This document shows positions 5,893 through 5,910 of a stretch of DNA of 5,910 nucleotides, piece after piece (within the stretch, counting starts at the first letter, position 1; each line of letters opens with the position of its first letter). The notes beneath the pieces were generated by a model, which was not told the origin of the DNA, searched no databases, and was given only the letters and a program-made list of their open reading frames with translations. The position numbers were made by a program, and so were the translations under genes. This DNA comes from Methanothrix sp. (lineage in GTDB: Archaea > Halobacteriota > Methanosarcinia > Methanotrichales > Methanotrichaceae), in assembly GCA_028679775.1 (NCBI GenBank), contig JAJRAX010000272.1:1-5910 (forward strand). The letters run 5' to 3'.

Positions 5893-5910
5893 GAGATCGG
5901 TATCAATAGA

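Noticed and set aside
1..5910. tRNA, rRNA or CRISPR arrays
   Set aside because: No cloverleaf-like or rRNA-like stretch and no regularly spaced repeats were seen on either strand by reading.

Overview
The window looks like part of an archaeal chromosome, most likely from a methanogenic euryarchaeon of the Methanosarcina/Methanothrix kind. The support is a class I lysyl-tRNA synthetase, an archaeal-type SbcD-related phosphoesterase, archaeal TATA boxes about 26-28 bases ahead of start codons, an oligo-T terminator, and frequent TTG starts. The genus is inference; the archaeal assignment is fairly firm.

The left two thirds (151-3467) is an ordinary GC-rich minus-strand gene run. In transcription order it encodes class I LysRS, a nucleoside 2-deoxyribosyltransferase-like protein, a metallophosphoesterase, and orotate phosphoribosyltransferase (PyrE). 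The second and third genes overlap in a TTGA, and the other gaps are 16 and 53 bases, so the run is probably an operon. Two of the four genes concern nucleotide metabolism.

A short divergent intergenic region (3468-3577) carries one TATA box for lysS and another for a plus-strand gene group. That group encodes a full-length dCMP deaminase (3578-4024), a ClpP/SppA-fold serine protease of the SDH type with a C-terminal zinc ribbon (4049-5221), and a 56-residue acidic protein of unknown function (5251-5421). It ends in an oligo-T terminator. The protease and small gene are strikingly AT-rich compared with the chromosomal genes.

The right end (5535-5892) is the most telling part. It is the GC-rich 3' three quarters of a second dCMP deaminase, without its N-terminus, in the same orientation and about 60% identical at the protein level to the intact copy. 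The intact gene begins with GC-rich codons and changes to AT-richer codons near codon 18. My reading is that a foreign cassette of about 1.9 kb entered the 5' part of the native dCMP deaminase gene. It brought a replacement 3' portion, so a working gene was rebuilt under the native promoter. The native 3' end was left stranded and decayed. The cargo is then the protease plus the small acidic protein. No integrase or transposase is visible inside the cassette, so the mechanism is open.
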